NCBI GenBank assembly: GCA_039029135.1
Contig: JBCCGT010000027.1
Coordinates: forward strand, 4,672 to 68,671
Reading direction: 5' to 3'
Length of the DNA: 64,000 nucleotides
Source of the DNA: JALZVT01 sp039029135
GTDB taxonomy: Bacteria > Pseudomonadota > Gammaproteobacteria > Pseudomonadales > Azotimanducaceae
Each line of letters begins with the position of its first letter. The stretch's first letter is position 1. This document shows, in pieces, positions 44,162-52,427 of the stretch. The notes beneath the pieces were generated by a model. The model did not search any database and was not told where the DNA came from. It saw only the letters and a program-made list of their open reading frames with translations. The position numbers and the translations under genes were made by a program.

Positions 44162-46576
44162 ATGTCAGGCAGAAATATCACCCGCTTCGGGACGTCTGCG
44201 TCTCGACTCGGTTCATTCGCTGTCGCTGGGGTGCTAGGCACGCTCGCCGTCAGCCCCGCGTTCGGCCAGCAGGTGATCGAAGAGATCATCGTCACCGCCG
44301 AAAAACGCAGTGAGAGCATTCAGGACGTCAGCATCTCGGTTACCGCCTTGGGCGAGGAACAGCTCGACCTAGGCGGCATCGACGATGTGTCCCGCCTCGA
44401 ACTACTCGTGCCTGGCCTGAACTACGCGTTCGCAGGCAACGACGCCAAGTTCAACGTACGCGGCGCGAACTCGTCAAACACCTTCGGCGATAACGCCTCG
44501 ATCGTTGGCGCATTCGTCGACGGCGTCTATAAGCAGCGCGCTTCACAGCAGACGCGCGCGTTTTTCGATGTTGCGAGCGTCGAATTCCTGCGCGGTCCGC
44601 AGGGCACCTTGTATGGCCGCAACACGTTCGCGGGTGCGCTCAACGTCTACACGAATCGCCCGGATACCGAGGAGATGAGTGCTGAAATCGAGGTTAGCGC
44701 GCAGAGCTATGACCGCATCCGCGGCGAGGGCTACGTCAACGTGCCGATCAGTGACAACTCGGCGCTGCGTCTTGCCGCTGTCTACGACAAGAGCGACGGT
44801 TACATCCGCAACGCCGCTGGACCGGATGTCGGCGCGCAGGACGACAAGGGACTGCGCCTGTCCTGGCTGTGGCAGCCTACCGAGGCGCTTGAGGTACTCG
44901 CGCGCTATACCTACATTCGCGAGGACGGCAACGAAGCCGGCCTGTTCGGCTATACCTTTCTGTGCCGCAACGAAACGACAGACGGCCTGACCGATCCGTT
45001 TGGCAGCGTCCGAAACTGTGCAAATCCAGTGCGCGGCTCCGGCGGTCTCGGTACCGCATCCAACGGCCCGGGCGGTGATCCATGGCGCATCAGCCAGGAT
45101 TACGTACGACCTGTGGACCTTGAAGATGACTCCTTCAGCCTCGATCTCGTCTACGACGCGGGAGCAGTCACCATCAAGTCCATTACGGCGTTTTCCGACT
45201 TCGTCAATGACATCAACTTCGACTTCGATTTCTCACCGACCCGCAACAGCAACGGCGGCTTCCTCGAAGCATCAGAAGGCTGGTCGCAAGAGATACAGGT
45301 GCAGTCGAACGGCGAAGGGCCGTTCCGCTGGACCGCCGGCTTCTACTACTCTGACCTCGAAGATCAAGCCAGCTTCTACATCTACCAACAGACGGCGCGC
45401 GACGATTCGACCCGACCGACTGTGACGATTCCCGAGGGGACCTTCACGGTCCTGCAAGGCACCGACATCGTTTCGAACGACATCGTTTTGGGTGGCTTCT
45501 TCGCCGACAACACGATGGTCGATACCGAGTATTTCGGCGTCTACGCACAAGGCGAATTCGACGTCACCGATCAGCTACGCGTCATCGCCGGCGTGCGCTA
45601 CAACGACGAGGAAAAAGACGTCAGCTGTGGCGGATCGAACTTCTCCGGTGGCGATCGCGTCGTCAACGTGGCCCCGGGGGCAGCCGGCAGCTCACCGGTG
45701 GTATTGCCGGGCAGCGCGCGCGACGTATTCACCTTCAACTGCGACGCGACCGACGCGCTGGAGCTTTCCGGCGGTTTCGATGAAGTCACATGGCGGGCCG
45801 GCGCGGAGTTCGACCTGAATGACGACGTCATGCTCTATGCGACCTTCTCCACAGGCTACCTTTCGGGCGCGGCTAGCACGGCAAGGATCACCGATCAGCA
45901 GGAATCCCAGGTCTTCGAGCTCGGGTTCCGCAGCGTTCTGGCGAATCAGACCCTACAACTCAACGGCGCGGTGCACTTTACCGAGTACACCAACCTGCTG
46001 ACCCAAACGCAGCGCAACGAGGGCGGTATCGTCGTGACGACGTCATCTAACGGCGGCGACATCGACGCTTTCGGCGTTGAGATGGATGCCGTCTGGCTGC
46101 CTACCGACGGACTGACGCTCTCTGCGAACTTTGCCTATCTCGACAGCGAGTTCGGCACCTTTGGACAGGGCAACCCGTACCAGCTGTACAACGGTCAGGT
46201 GCAGTCCTTCGTCGATCAGAACGGCGAGCGCACGCCCTGGTCGCCCAAGTTGACCATTGGCGCAAGTGCCGCGTATCGACTCGATCTCGGCGACTTCGGC
46301 AGCCTTACGCCCTACGCGCAGTTGTACTACTCCGATGACTACAACACGTCGAACCTACTAGCCACCGATCCGGCACACGACCAGGACTCCTACACCAAGG
46401 TCGACCTGCGTCTGATCTGGGAGTCAGCAGATCTGGCCTACTCCATCGAGGCGTTTGTCGAGAACATCGGCGACGAGGAAGTACTCGCCCGCGGCAACAA
46501 CAACAGCGACGACGTCGTTCAGACCTCCTACCTGTATCCGCGCAACATTGGCGTTTCGGTCCGAGCCCGCTTCTAG
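44162..46576 (+). CDS. TonB-dependent outer membrane receptor
   Basis: 804-residue outer membrane transporter that uses TonB energy to import a scarce or large substrate. Signal peptide about 1-37 (LGSFAVAGVLGTLAVSPAFG then QQ). Mature N-terminus EEIIVTAEKRSESIQDVSIS is the TonB-box-proximal and plug start; plug motifs DGVYKQR and LRGPQGTLYGRNTFAGALNVYT follow, then a 22-strand barrel ending in aromatic Phe (IGVSVRARF). There is no SusD partner. ATG 44162 is chosen for the signal peptide; upstream in-frame codons run through the repeat array. Part of the island with the symporter and LacI-type regulator. Confidence 0.95.
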   Translation: MSGRNITRFGTSASRLGSFAVAGVLGTLAVSPAFGQQVIEEIIVTAEKRSESIQDVSISVTALGEEQLDLGGIDDVSRLELLVPGLNYAFAGNDAKFNVRGANSSNTFGDNASIVGAFVDGVYKQRASQQTRAFFDVASVEFLRGPQGTLYGRNTFAGALNVYTNRPDTEEMSAEIEVSAQSYDRIRGEGYVNVPISDNSALRLAAVYDKSDGYIRNAAGPDVGAQDDKGLRLSWLWQPTEALEVLARYTYIREDGNEAGLFGYTFLCRNETTDGLTDPFGSVRNCANPVRGSGGLGTASNGPGGDPWRISQDYVRPVDLEDDSFSLDLVYDAGAVTIKSITAFSDFVNDINFDFDFSPTRNSNGGFLEASEGWSQEIQVQSNGEGPFRWTAGFYYSDLEDQASFYIYQQTARDDSTRPTVTIPEGTFTVLQGTDIVSNDIVLGGFFADNTMVDTEYFGVYAQGEFDVTDQLRVIAGVRYNDEEKDVSCGGSNFSGGDRVVNVAPGAAGSSPVVLPGSARDVFTFNCDATDALELSGGFDEVTWRAGAEFDLNDDVMLYATFSTGYLSGAASTARITDQQESQVFELGFRSVLANQTLQLNGAVHFTEYTNLLTQTQRNEGGIVVTTSSNGGDIDAFGVEMDAVWLPTDGLTLSANFAYLDSEFGTFGQGNPYQLYNGQVQSFVDQNGERTPWSPKLTIGASAAYRLDLGDFGSLTPYAQLYYSDDYNTSNLLATDPAHDQDSYTKVDLRLIWESADLAYSIEAFVENIGDEEVLARGNNNSDDVVQTSYLYPRNIGVSVRARF

Positions 46577-46617
46577 CCATTCAGCAAGCAACGCCCGTTA
46601 ATTTGAGGGCGACGATG

Positions 46618-46645
46618 GAAAGGGGCTACGGCCCCTTTCTTTTTG
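46618..46645 (+). terminator. Rho-independent terminator after the TonB receptor
   Basis: Nine-base-pair stem GAAAGGGGC / GCCCCTTTC with a TACG tetraloop (46627-46630), followed by a run of five T. It lies 42 bp after the receptor stop and separates it from the symporter gene, which needs its own promoter. Confidence 0.88.
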
Positions 46646-46770
46646 CGCGCATCTTTTGGCGACCGAACATGCCGGCTACGACACGGCGCATCCTTCGCTC
46701 GCCGATTTGACGGATAAAGGACAGACCAGCGCAATCATGGGATAGTGACCATGCGGAAAGGGGAGCGAAG

Positions 46771-48381
46771 GTGACTGATTTCGGCGGTCTCAATTGGAGC
46801 ATTCTTGCGCTCTATCTGTTGGCCAATCTCGGCCTGGGGTTCGTCCTCAGCAAGCGCGTCCAGAGCGCTAGTGACTTCTATCTGGGTCAACGAAACATTC
46901 CCTGGTGGGCGATCGGTGTTTCGGTGGTCGCCACGTACGTCAGCGCGCTGTCGTTTCTGGGGGGGCCAGCCTGGGCCTATAGCGAGTCCCTCGCCGTCAT
47001 CGCCATCCACCTGAACTATCCGCTGGTCGTGTTCCTCGTGATCACCTTCTTTCTGCCGTTCTTCTACAACAGCGGCGTCGCATCGATCTATGAGTATCAG
47101 GAACGCCGCTTCGGCCACAGATCACGAAGCGTCATGGCCGGCATCTTTCTTGTTTCGCAAAGCCTTACGTCGGCCGCGATTCTGTATGCCACGGCTTTGG
47201 TCGTTGAGTTCATCACCGGCGTCGACGTCACCTGGTCGATTCTGATCGTCACCGCGATCGCATTGATCTATACGATGATGGGCGGCATTGCAGCCGTCAT
47301 TTGGACGGACTTGATCCAGGCACTGGTACTGCTGGTGGGCGCGGCTGTTGTGACCGTGGCCCTACTGGACCGATTGCCAGACGGGTTGGCTGCCACGCTT
47401 TCAAGCCTGCAAGGAAGCGGCAAGCTCAACGCATTGGATTTTTCGTTCGACTGGACCAGAGAGGCCACCGTGTGGTCGGGCATCATCGCGATGACGCTGT
47501 TTCATACCACGGTATATGGCGCGAACCAGATGATGGTACAGCGCACGCTGGCAGCGAAGAACATCGGCGACGCCAAGAAGTCCTTTCTGATGATGGGCTA
47601 CGCCGCGTTCTTCATCTACTTTCTGTTCATGTTTCTGGGGGTACTATTTTTCGCCTACTACGGCGGGAGGGCATTCGAAAACGGCAACACGATCATTCTA
47701 GAGTTCGCAGCAGATCTTGCGATTCCGGGGCTCATGGGGCTTATCGCTGCCGCCGTGATCGCTGCCAGTATGTCCAGTCTGGACTCATCGCTGAACTCCA
47801 TGGCAACGGTCACCACGGTCGACTTCTATCAGCGTTACTTCGCACCCGAGAAGAGCGAGGCCGAATACCTGAGATTCAGCCGACTGAGCACAATCTTCTG
47901 GGCCGCGGCGATCATCGTTCCCGCGCTGCTGTACGCGCAAAGCGAGGGCAGCATTTTGCAAACGCTTAGTCGCATTGGCTCCTATTTTGTAGGCGCCAAA
48001 CTCGCGATGTTCGGGCTCGGTTTCTTTTCCAGAGACACCACCGAACGCGGGCTTCTTGTCGGTGTCTCGATTGGCTTCTTGGTCATCTGGCTGGTCGCCA
48101 CCCAGACCGATATCGCGTGGCCGTGGTATTGCCTGATTGGCGGCGTAGTCAACGTCAGCGTATCGCTGGCCATGAGTCGTCTTCTGGACGGTCGTCAGGA
48201 CGCGTGGTCCACATACACCGTACGCGGCCAGCAGCAGTGGTTCAGAGACAACGGCGAGCAGGAAAGCGAAAACGGCTGGTATCGAGTACCAGGAAGAATC
48301 GATCGGGCGTCCTGGGGTCTGCTGATCTTCTTCGTTGCATCGCTCGGTGCTCTCCACCTGTTCAGCCGCCTCGCCGCATGA
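46771..48381 (+). CDS. Sodium:solute symporter (SSS family)
   Basis: 536-residue inner membrane symporter with about 13-14 helices. The family signature region is MGGIAAVIWTDLIQALVLLVGA; sodium-site and core elements include SFLGGPAWAY and AASMSSLDSSLNSMAT. Members import sugars, amino acids, acetate or other organic solutes with Na+. Start is GTG 46771, with GGGGAG upstream. It follows the receptor and probably carries the same compound, or a hydrolysis product, across the inner membrane. A PhyH-type dioxygenase gene follows closely. Confidence 0.93.
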   Translation: MTDFGGLNWSILALYLLANLGLGFVLSKRVQSASDFYLGQRNIPWWAIGVSVVATYVSALSFLGGPAWAYSESLAVIAIHLNYPLVVFLVITFFLPFFYNSGVASIYEYQERRFGHRSRSVMAGIFLVSQSLTSAAILYATALVVEFITGVDVTWSILIVTAIALIYTMMGGIAAVIWTDLIQALVLLVGAAVVTVALLDRLPDGLAATLSSLQGSGKLNALDFSFDWTREATVWSGIIAMTLFHTTVYGANQMMVQRTLAAKNIGDAKKSFLMMGYAAFFIYFLFMFLGVLFFAYYGGRAFENGNTIILEFAADLAIPGLMGLIAAAVIAASMSSLDSSLNSMATVTTVDFYQRYFAPEKSEAEYLRFSRLSTIFWAAAIIVPALLYAQSEGSILQTLSRIGSYFVGAKLAMFGLGFFSRDTTERGLLVGVSIGFLVIWLVATQTDIAWPWYCLIGGVVNVSVSLAMSRLLDGRQDAWSTYTVRGQQQWFRDNGEQESENGWYRVPGRIDRASWGLLIFFVASLGALHLFSRLAA

Positions 48382-48409
48382 TGATTGTATCGCAAGGCGA
48401 GACGCGGAA

Positions 48410-49219
48410 GTGTCGTATCCAATAACGCAGAACCAACTCGAGGCGTTCCGGACTGACGGCGCGCTGATGCTGCGCGGGCTGATCGACGCCCCCACGCTCG
48501 ACGCCCTGCGGCGCGCGGTCGACGACGACATGCGCGAACCGGGGCCGTTCTACCACGGCTACGAATCCGACGAGGGCCGCTTTCACGGCAACCTGCGGCT
48601 GTGGGAAACCCACGCGACGTTCCGAGCGTTTTGCCTGAGCGAATTCAATGCGCGAGTCGCCCAGACTCTGCTCGGTGCGCAAAAGATCAATCTGCTGTAC
48701 GACCAGCTATTCGTGAAAGAACAGGCCATGTCCCAGCGCACCCGCTGGCACAACGATCAGCCCTATTGGCCGATCAGCGGGCGTCAGGTGATCTCGCTGT
48801 GGATCGCGCTCGACCCCACGACGGCGGAGAACGGCCGACTGGAGTTCATTCGTGGCTCGCATCGATGGGAGCGCTGGTTTCAGCCCGAGGCGTTCGGCAA
48901 GACCGACGACAACCTCGCCTACGAGCGCAATCCCGACTACGAAATCATCCCCGACATCGAGTCGGCGCGAGCGCGCTACGACATCATCACGTGGGATCTC
49001 GAACCCGGTGACGCCTATGTTTTTCACGGCATGACCGTGCACGGCGCCGGCGGCAACTCGTCCGGTGAGCGCATGCGGCGCGGCTACACGGTGCGCTACG
49101 TCGGCGACGACGTCCGCTACGACCCGCGTATCGGCGTCAGCCAGCCGCTGTTATGTGAAACTCTCGCCGCCGGCGACGTCCTGGACAGCCCTCGCTATCC
49201 GGTCGTTCTGGGGGGCTGA
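48410..49219 (+). CDS. Phytanoyl-CoA dioxygenase (PhyH)-family oxygenase
   Basis: Fe(II)/2-oxoglutarate-dependent oxygenase, 269 residues from a GTG at 48410. The 2-His-1-Asp triad begins with WHNDQPYWP (HxD) and ends with the His in VFHGMTVHGAGGN; the Arg for 2-oxoglutarate is probably in RRGYTVRYVGDD. PhyH members hydroxylate lipids, small acids, ectoine or phosphonates. No ATG is in frame near the start; an upstream ATG at 48335 lies inside the symporter gene. It is probably co-transcribed with the symporter, so it likely acts on the imported compound. Confidence 0.87.
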   Translation: MSYPITQNQLEAFRTDGALMLRGLIDAPTLDALRRAVDDDMREPGPFYHGYESDEGRFHGNLRLWETHATFRAFCLSEFNARVAQTLLGAQKINLLYDQLFVKEQAMSQRTRWHNDQPYWPISGRQVISLWIALDPTTAENGRLEFIRGSHRWERWFQPEAFGKTDDNLAYERNPDYEIIPDIESARARYDIITWDLEPGDAYVFHGMTVHGAGGNSSGERMRRGYTVRYVGDDVRYDPRIGVSQPLLCETLAAGDVLDSPRYPVVLGG

Positions 49220-49257
49220 TAGCGCGACGCAAGGATTCGGTGCCGTTCAAATCGGGC

Positions 49258-49734
49258 CTAATCCGGCGTTAGCGGATGATCACCCAGCACATAGCGTGGA
49301 CCGGCGCCAAGCCCCTGTGCCCGGTCCTGCGGGTTGTACAGCGCGCAGCGTTTCAGCGACAGACAGCCGCAGCCGATGCAGCCGTCCAGCCGATCGCGCA
49401 ACAGCGTCAGACCGTCTATACGCGCCTGCAGCTCAGCTCGGAATTCGCGACTGATGCGCGCCCAGTCTCTCTGTGTCGGCGTGCGCTGCCGGGGCAAACC
49501 GTCGAGGCGTTCCCGGATCTCTTGTAGCGAAAACCCCAGTCGCTGGGCGATGAGCACGAAACTCAGGCGCCGCAGATCGGAGCGCAGGAAGCGCCGCTGC
49601 CCGCCGGCGCTGCGGACGGGCTGTACCAGACCCTCGGTCTCGTAGAAGCGGATCGTAGGCACCGACAGGCCGGTACGCTGAGCCACTTCGCCGATACCGA
49701 GTCGATCGGTCGCACGCAGTTTGGATCCCGACAT
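49258..49734 (-). CDS. soxR: Redox-sensing MerR-family regulator SoxR
   Basis: 158-residue [2Fe-2S] sensor that activates target promoters when its cluster is oxidised by redox-cycling agents. MerR HTH (IGEVAQRTGLSVPTIRFYETEGL), dimer helix, and the cluster motif CIGCGCLSLKRC with CX2CXCX5C spacing. ATG 49734 gives the family length. It is divergent from a glyoxalase-fold gene, and a perfect SoxR box lies between them. Confidence 0.96.
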   Translation of the reverse strand: MSGSKLRATDRLGIGEVAQRTGLSVPTIRFYETEGLVQPVRSAGGQRRFLRSDLRRLSFVLIAQRLGFSLQEIRERLDGLPRQRTPTQRDWARISREFRAELQARIDGLTLLRDRLDGCIGCGCLSLKRCALYNPQDRAQGLGAGPRYVLGDHPLTPD

Positions 49735-49739
49735 AAGCC

Positions 49740-49770
49740 TTGACCTCAAGTTAACTTGAGGTATTAGCCT
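49740..49770 (+). promoter_or_regulatory. SoxR-activated promoter with soxbox
   Basis: The 18-bp palindrome CCTCAAGTTAACTTGAGG (49744-49761) is identical to the E. coli soxS operator core as I recall it. It sits between TTGACC (49740-49745) and TAGCCT (49765-49770) with the 19-bp spacer that makes MerR-family promoters dependent on activator twisting. The orientation drives the rightward glyoxalase-fold gene and overlaps the soxR start for autoregulation. Confidence 0.93.
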
Positions 49771-49858
49771 ACTCTCCAGCGCGTGTGATTGACCACAGGC
49801 GCAGCGACAGCTACCGAAGCAACGAGCGATGCCCGACAAAGGGCTAAGGAGCAAAGCG

Positions 49859-50239
49859 ATGAGCGAGGTTTCCATAGAGCACGTCAACGTCACCGTGGCG
49901 GATCCCAAAGCGACGGCCGGAATGCTGTGTCGGCTGTTCGACTGGCAGGTGCGCTGGCACGGACCATCGCAGCTCGGCGGCTACACCTATCACGTCGGCG
50001 GCGAACAGAGCTACGTCGCGGTTTACACCACGGGTTCGGAACTGGCTACGGTGGCGAAGGGTCCCTACATCCGCTGCCTGAATCACATCGGCATCCAGGT
50101 GGATGATCTGGACGCCATCGAGGCGCGGGTGGTCGCGGAAGGGTTAACGCCCTACAACCACGGCGACTACGAACCCGGCCGACGCTTCTACTTCAACGAC
50201 GCGGACGACGTGGAATACGAGGTGGTCGCCTACGGCTGA
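49859..50239 (+). CDS. Glyoxalase/VOC-family protein, SoxR target
   Basis: 126-residue single VOC domain: IEHVNVTVADPKATAGML at the start, NHIGIQVDDLDAIEARV in the middle, and RRFYFNDADDVEYEVVAY at the end, giving possible His and Glu metal ligands. ATG 49859 is preceded by AAGGAG, better than the in-frame ATG at 49829. The upstream SoxR promoter makes it a direct SoxR target. A detoxification or dioxygenase role is likely; the substrate is unknown. Confidence 0.87.
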   Translation: MSEVSIEHVNVTVADPKATAGMLCRLFDWQVRWHGPSQLGGYTYHVGGEQSYVAVYTTGSELATVAKGPYIRCLNHIGIQVDDLDAIEARVVAEGLTPYNHGDYEPGRRFYFNDADDVEYEVVAYG

Positions 50240-50291
50240 CGCCGGTCCGGGAACACCGCTCGGCACCCGGCAAGAATGCGAGAAGCGCGGG

Positions 50292-50435
50292 CTAGGGCGC
50301 CGTCGTCGCGTTGGTCGCGAGAAACTGCAGCGTCAGGCCCTCGAACAGTGCCGCAGCACCGGGAACGAATAGAACAGCCAGCGCCGTCAGCACGGCGACG
50401 GCGGCACAGGTCTTCAGATAGGTGTTTGTCGTCAT
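50292..50435 (-). CDS. Small membrane protein, 47 residues
   Basis: Encodes MTTNTYLKTCAAVAVL followed by a hydrophobic stretch (TALAVLFVPGAAALF) and a polar C-terminus. A GAGGA Shine-Dalgarno sequence lies 8 bp before the ATG. It starts 10 bp after the stop of the preceding hypothetical gene on the same strand, so the two are likely one transcript. It has one transmembrane helix or an uncleaved signal. I recognise no family. Confidence 0.6.
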   Translation of the reverse strand: MTTNTYLKTCAAVAVLTALAVLFVPGAAALFEGLTLQFLATNATTAP

Positions 50436-50445
50436 CTGCTAATCC

Positions 50446-50991
50446 TCAGGCCCGCGGCGCCATCTCAAACAGCCAGATCTCACCCACCTCGACGGCCTTA
50501 CGAGCCTGGGCGAGATCCTCGGGCGAGGTATCGCCCTGGCGGTATTTTTCGGCCATCTTGGCGACCACGCCGTCGATGGCGGGACCCGATGTCAGGCGCT
50601 TCAGCTGCCGCGCATAGCGCACGCCCTCGATACGCGCGACCGCGAGGCCGTCGCCTTCGTCGGCCACAAAGGCCCAGTTTTTCCAGAGCCTGCCAAGCGT
50701 CGAGCGCATGTAGCCGGACGGCACGTAGAGCTTGCCGTCGCTTTCCATGACGAAGATCCGGCGTGACGTGCCGGTCTCGTCGAGCTGCAGCTCGATGGTG
50801 AACACGTCATCCGTGAACCCCCAGTCCGGATCCGGGCCCTGATGCAGATCCCCGGACACCAGCTCACCACCGGGAAACAGGATGGAGGGTCCGTCTTCAT
50901 TGCGCTTGTCGAGGTAGATCGTGAACATGCCCACCCCGTAGACAAGCACGATCAGGCCGACGACCTGAGCGATCACTTTCAAAATCCTCAT
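50446..50991 (-). CDS. Hypothetical membrane-anchored protein
   Basis: 181 residues with one N-terminal helix (IAQVVGLIVLVYGVGMFTIYL, about 6-26) and an extracytoplasmic domain of mixed strands (LFPGGELVSGDLHQGPDPDW, RIFVMESDGKLYVPSGYM, VRYARQLKRLTSG). I cannot place the family. The recurring GxLYVPSGY and RLWKNW motifs suggest a small-molecule-binding fold. It leads an apparent two-gene unit with the 47-residue membrane protein. Confidence 0.72.
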   Translation of the reverse strand: MRILKVIAQVVGLIVLVYGVGMFTIYLDKRNEDGPSILFPGGELVSGDLHQGPDPDWGFTDDVFTIELQLDETGTSRRIFVMESDGKLYVPSGYMRSTLGRLWKNWAFVADEGDGLAVARIEGVRYARQLKRLTSGPAIDGVVAKMAEKYRQGDTSPEDLAQARKAVEVGEIWLFEMAPRA

Positions 50992-51090
50992 CCACCCCTC
51001 CCGATGGTTGTTGTTGGGCCGAGGTATACCACCTTTGCGACCGCTCGCACCACTCGTTCCACTCGAAGCAAGAGCCGCGCGCAGCCCATG

Positions 51091-51258
51091 TCACGTCCAG
51101 CCTCGCGCCTGACTCGATCTATGCCAATCCGGTAGCTCGCCGCGCAGCAGCTCCCGTCGGTGATCGACGAGCGCAAGCGTGCCGTCCAAATCGAAGACGT
51201 AACGGTTTTTGGCTGCGATTCCAAAATCGATGCTGCGCTCGGCCGGATGGATATTAGC
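51091..51258 (-). pseudogene. Remnant of a HAD-type phosphatase gene
   Basis: On the minus strand the frame reads ANIHPAERSIDFGIAAKN, then RYVFDLDGTLALVDHRR, then ELLRGELPDWHR, stopping at 51091-51093. FDLDGTLA is HAD motif I, and the order fits a short polynucleotide-kinase-type phosphatase. After DWHR the family pattern seems to continue in another frame, and no start codon precedes the fragment. It lies between the M48 protease stop and the hypothetical gene. Most likely a decaying gene; a sequencing frameshift is the alternative. Confidence 0.45.
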
Positions 51259-51266
51259 CCCCGGAG

Positions 51267-52427
51267 TCAGCTGCCCCCGCGTTGCGCCTTGTAGCTCATC
51301 GCGTTGCGCACGCGCGATTCAACAGACGGGTGCGTATAGAACAACAGTTCCTGCAGGGGGTGTGGCCGCGGATCGCGATACTCCGCGGTCTTCACGAGGG
51401 CGCCCGCCAGCGCTTCGCTCAGGTGGGTTGTTTGTAGTGAATAATCGTCGGCCTCGCGCTCACCGACGCGGGTCAGGGCATTGTTGATGGGCAGCGTCAG
51501 CGTACTGAACAGCGAGACGATGAACAGCAGGACGGGCAGGCTTCGCGCGTCGGCGAGCGGCACTTCGCAGGCGAAGCGACGCGCGAACCAGGGATAGGTA
51601 CGGTCGGCCACGAAGAACAGAATGATCGCCAGCAGCGGCAGCACGATGACGCTGCGCCATACGTGGCCGAGAACGTAATGCCCGATCTCATGTCCGGTCA
51701 CCGCAATCACCTCGTCTAGCGAGGCGTCCTTCAGTGCGACGTCCGAGATGGCGATGCGCGCCGCACCGCCGAGCCCGGCAACGTTGGCCGTGAAGTTGTT
51801 CGATTGCCGCGAGCCGTCGTAAACGAAGATGCGATCGGCGGGGATGCCCGCGGCGGCGGCCTGCAGCTCCAGCGCGTCACGCACATCGCCCGCGGGCAGC
51901 GGCTCGTAGTCGTTGAAGATCGGCATGATGACGGTGGGCGCGAGCAGCTGCACGGCGACGATCGCAGCCGCCGCCAGGCCGCCGGACCACAGCCACCATA
52001 GTCGCCCGGCACGACGGATCAGCGCATAGACCCCGAGAAAAAACAGGCCGCCGAAAACCGCGCCGATCAGCGTGCCCTGCAGGTCCTGCAACAGAAAGTC
52101 CGCCAGCGGCTGGCTGGAGAGCCCATAGCTGTGTTCGCGAGCCCAGTTCGCGTACAGCGAGTAGGGCAGAAACAGCAGCGAGCTGATGACGAGAAACACA
52201 ACACAGGTGATGAAGGTGCCAAGCACCACGCGTTTGCCAAGCCGCACGGCAAGCCGGTCTAGAACGCCGGATCGGATGACGAGCCAGGTAACGAGCAGCG
52301 TGACGACGAGTTCGGCCAGCAGCAGCCAGTGGTTGCCGGCGGTGTAGCTGGCCGCGCGCGCCAGCGCATCCGCGCCGAGGCCGTCGATGTAGGCGGCCGT
52401 CGCGGACTCAACGTCTAGACTCGCCAT
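51267..52427 (-). CDS. M48-family (Ste24-like) membrane metalloprotease
   Basis: 386-residue integral membrane zinc protease. Several N-terminal helices (about 34-160) precede the catalytic HEIGH (in VTGHEIGHYVLGH) and the third ligand Glu in READDYSL. The arrangement SNNFTANVAGLGG then AISDV, and a C-terminal YTHPSVESRVRNA, are those of CAAX-prenyl-protease-type M48A enzymes, which act in bacterial membrane protein quality control. The ATG shares one base with the dcd stop, so it is co-transcribed with dcd. Confidence 0.92.
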   Translation of the reverse strand: MASLDVESATAAYIDGLGADALARAASYTAGNHWLLLAELVVTLLVTWLVIRSGVLDRLAVRLGKRVVLGTFITCVVFLVISSLLFLPYSLYANWAREHSYGLSSQPLADFLLQDLQGTLIGAVFGGLFFLGVYALIRRAGRLWWLWSGGLAAAAIVAVQLLAPTVIMPIFNDYEPLPAGDVRDALELQAAAAGIPADRIFVYDGSRQSNNFTANVAGLGGAARIAISDVALKDASLDEVIAVTGHEIGHYVLGHVWRSVIVLPLLAIILFFVADRTYPWFARRFACEVPLADARSLPVLLFIVSLFSTLTLPINNALTRVGEREADDYSLQTTHLSEALAGALVKTAEYRDPRPHPLQELLFYTHPSVESRVRNAMSYKAQRGGS

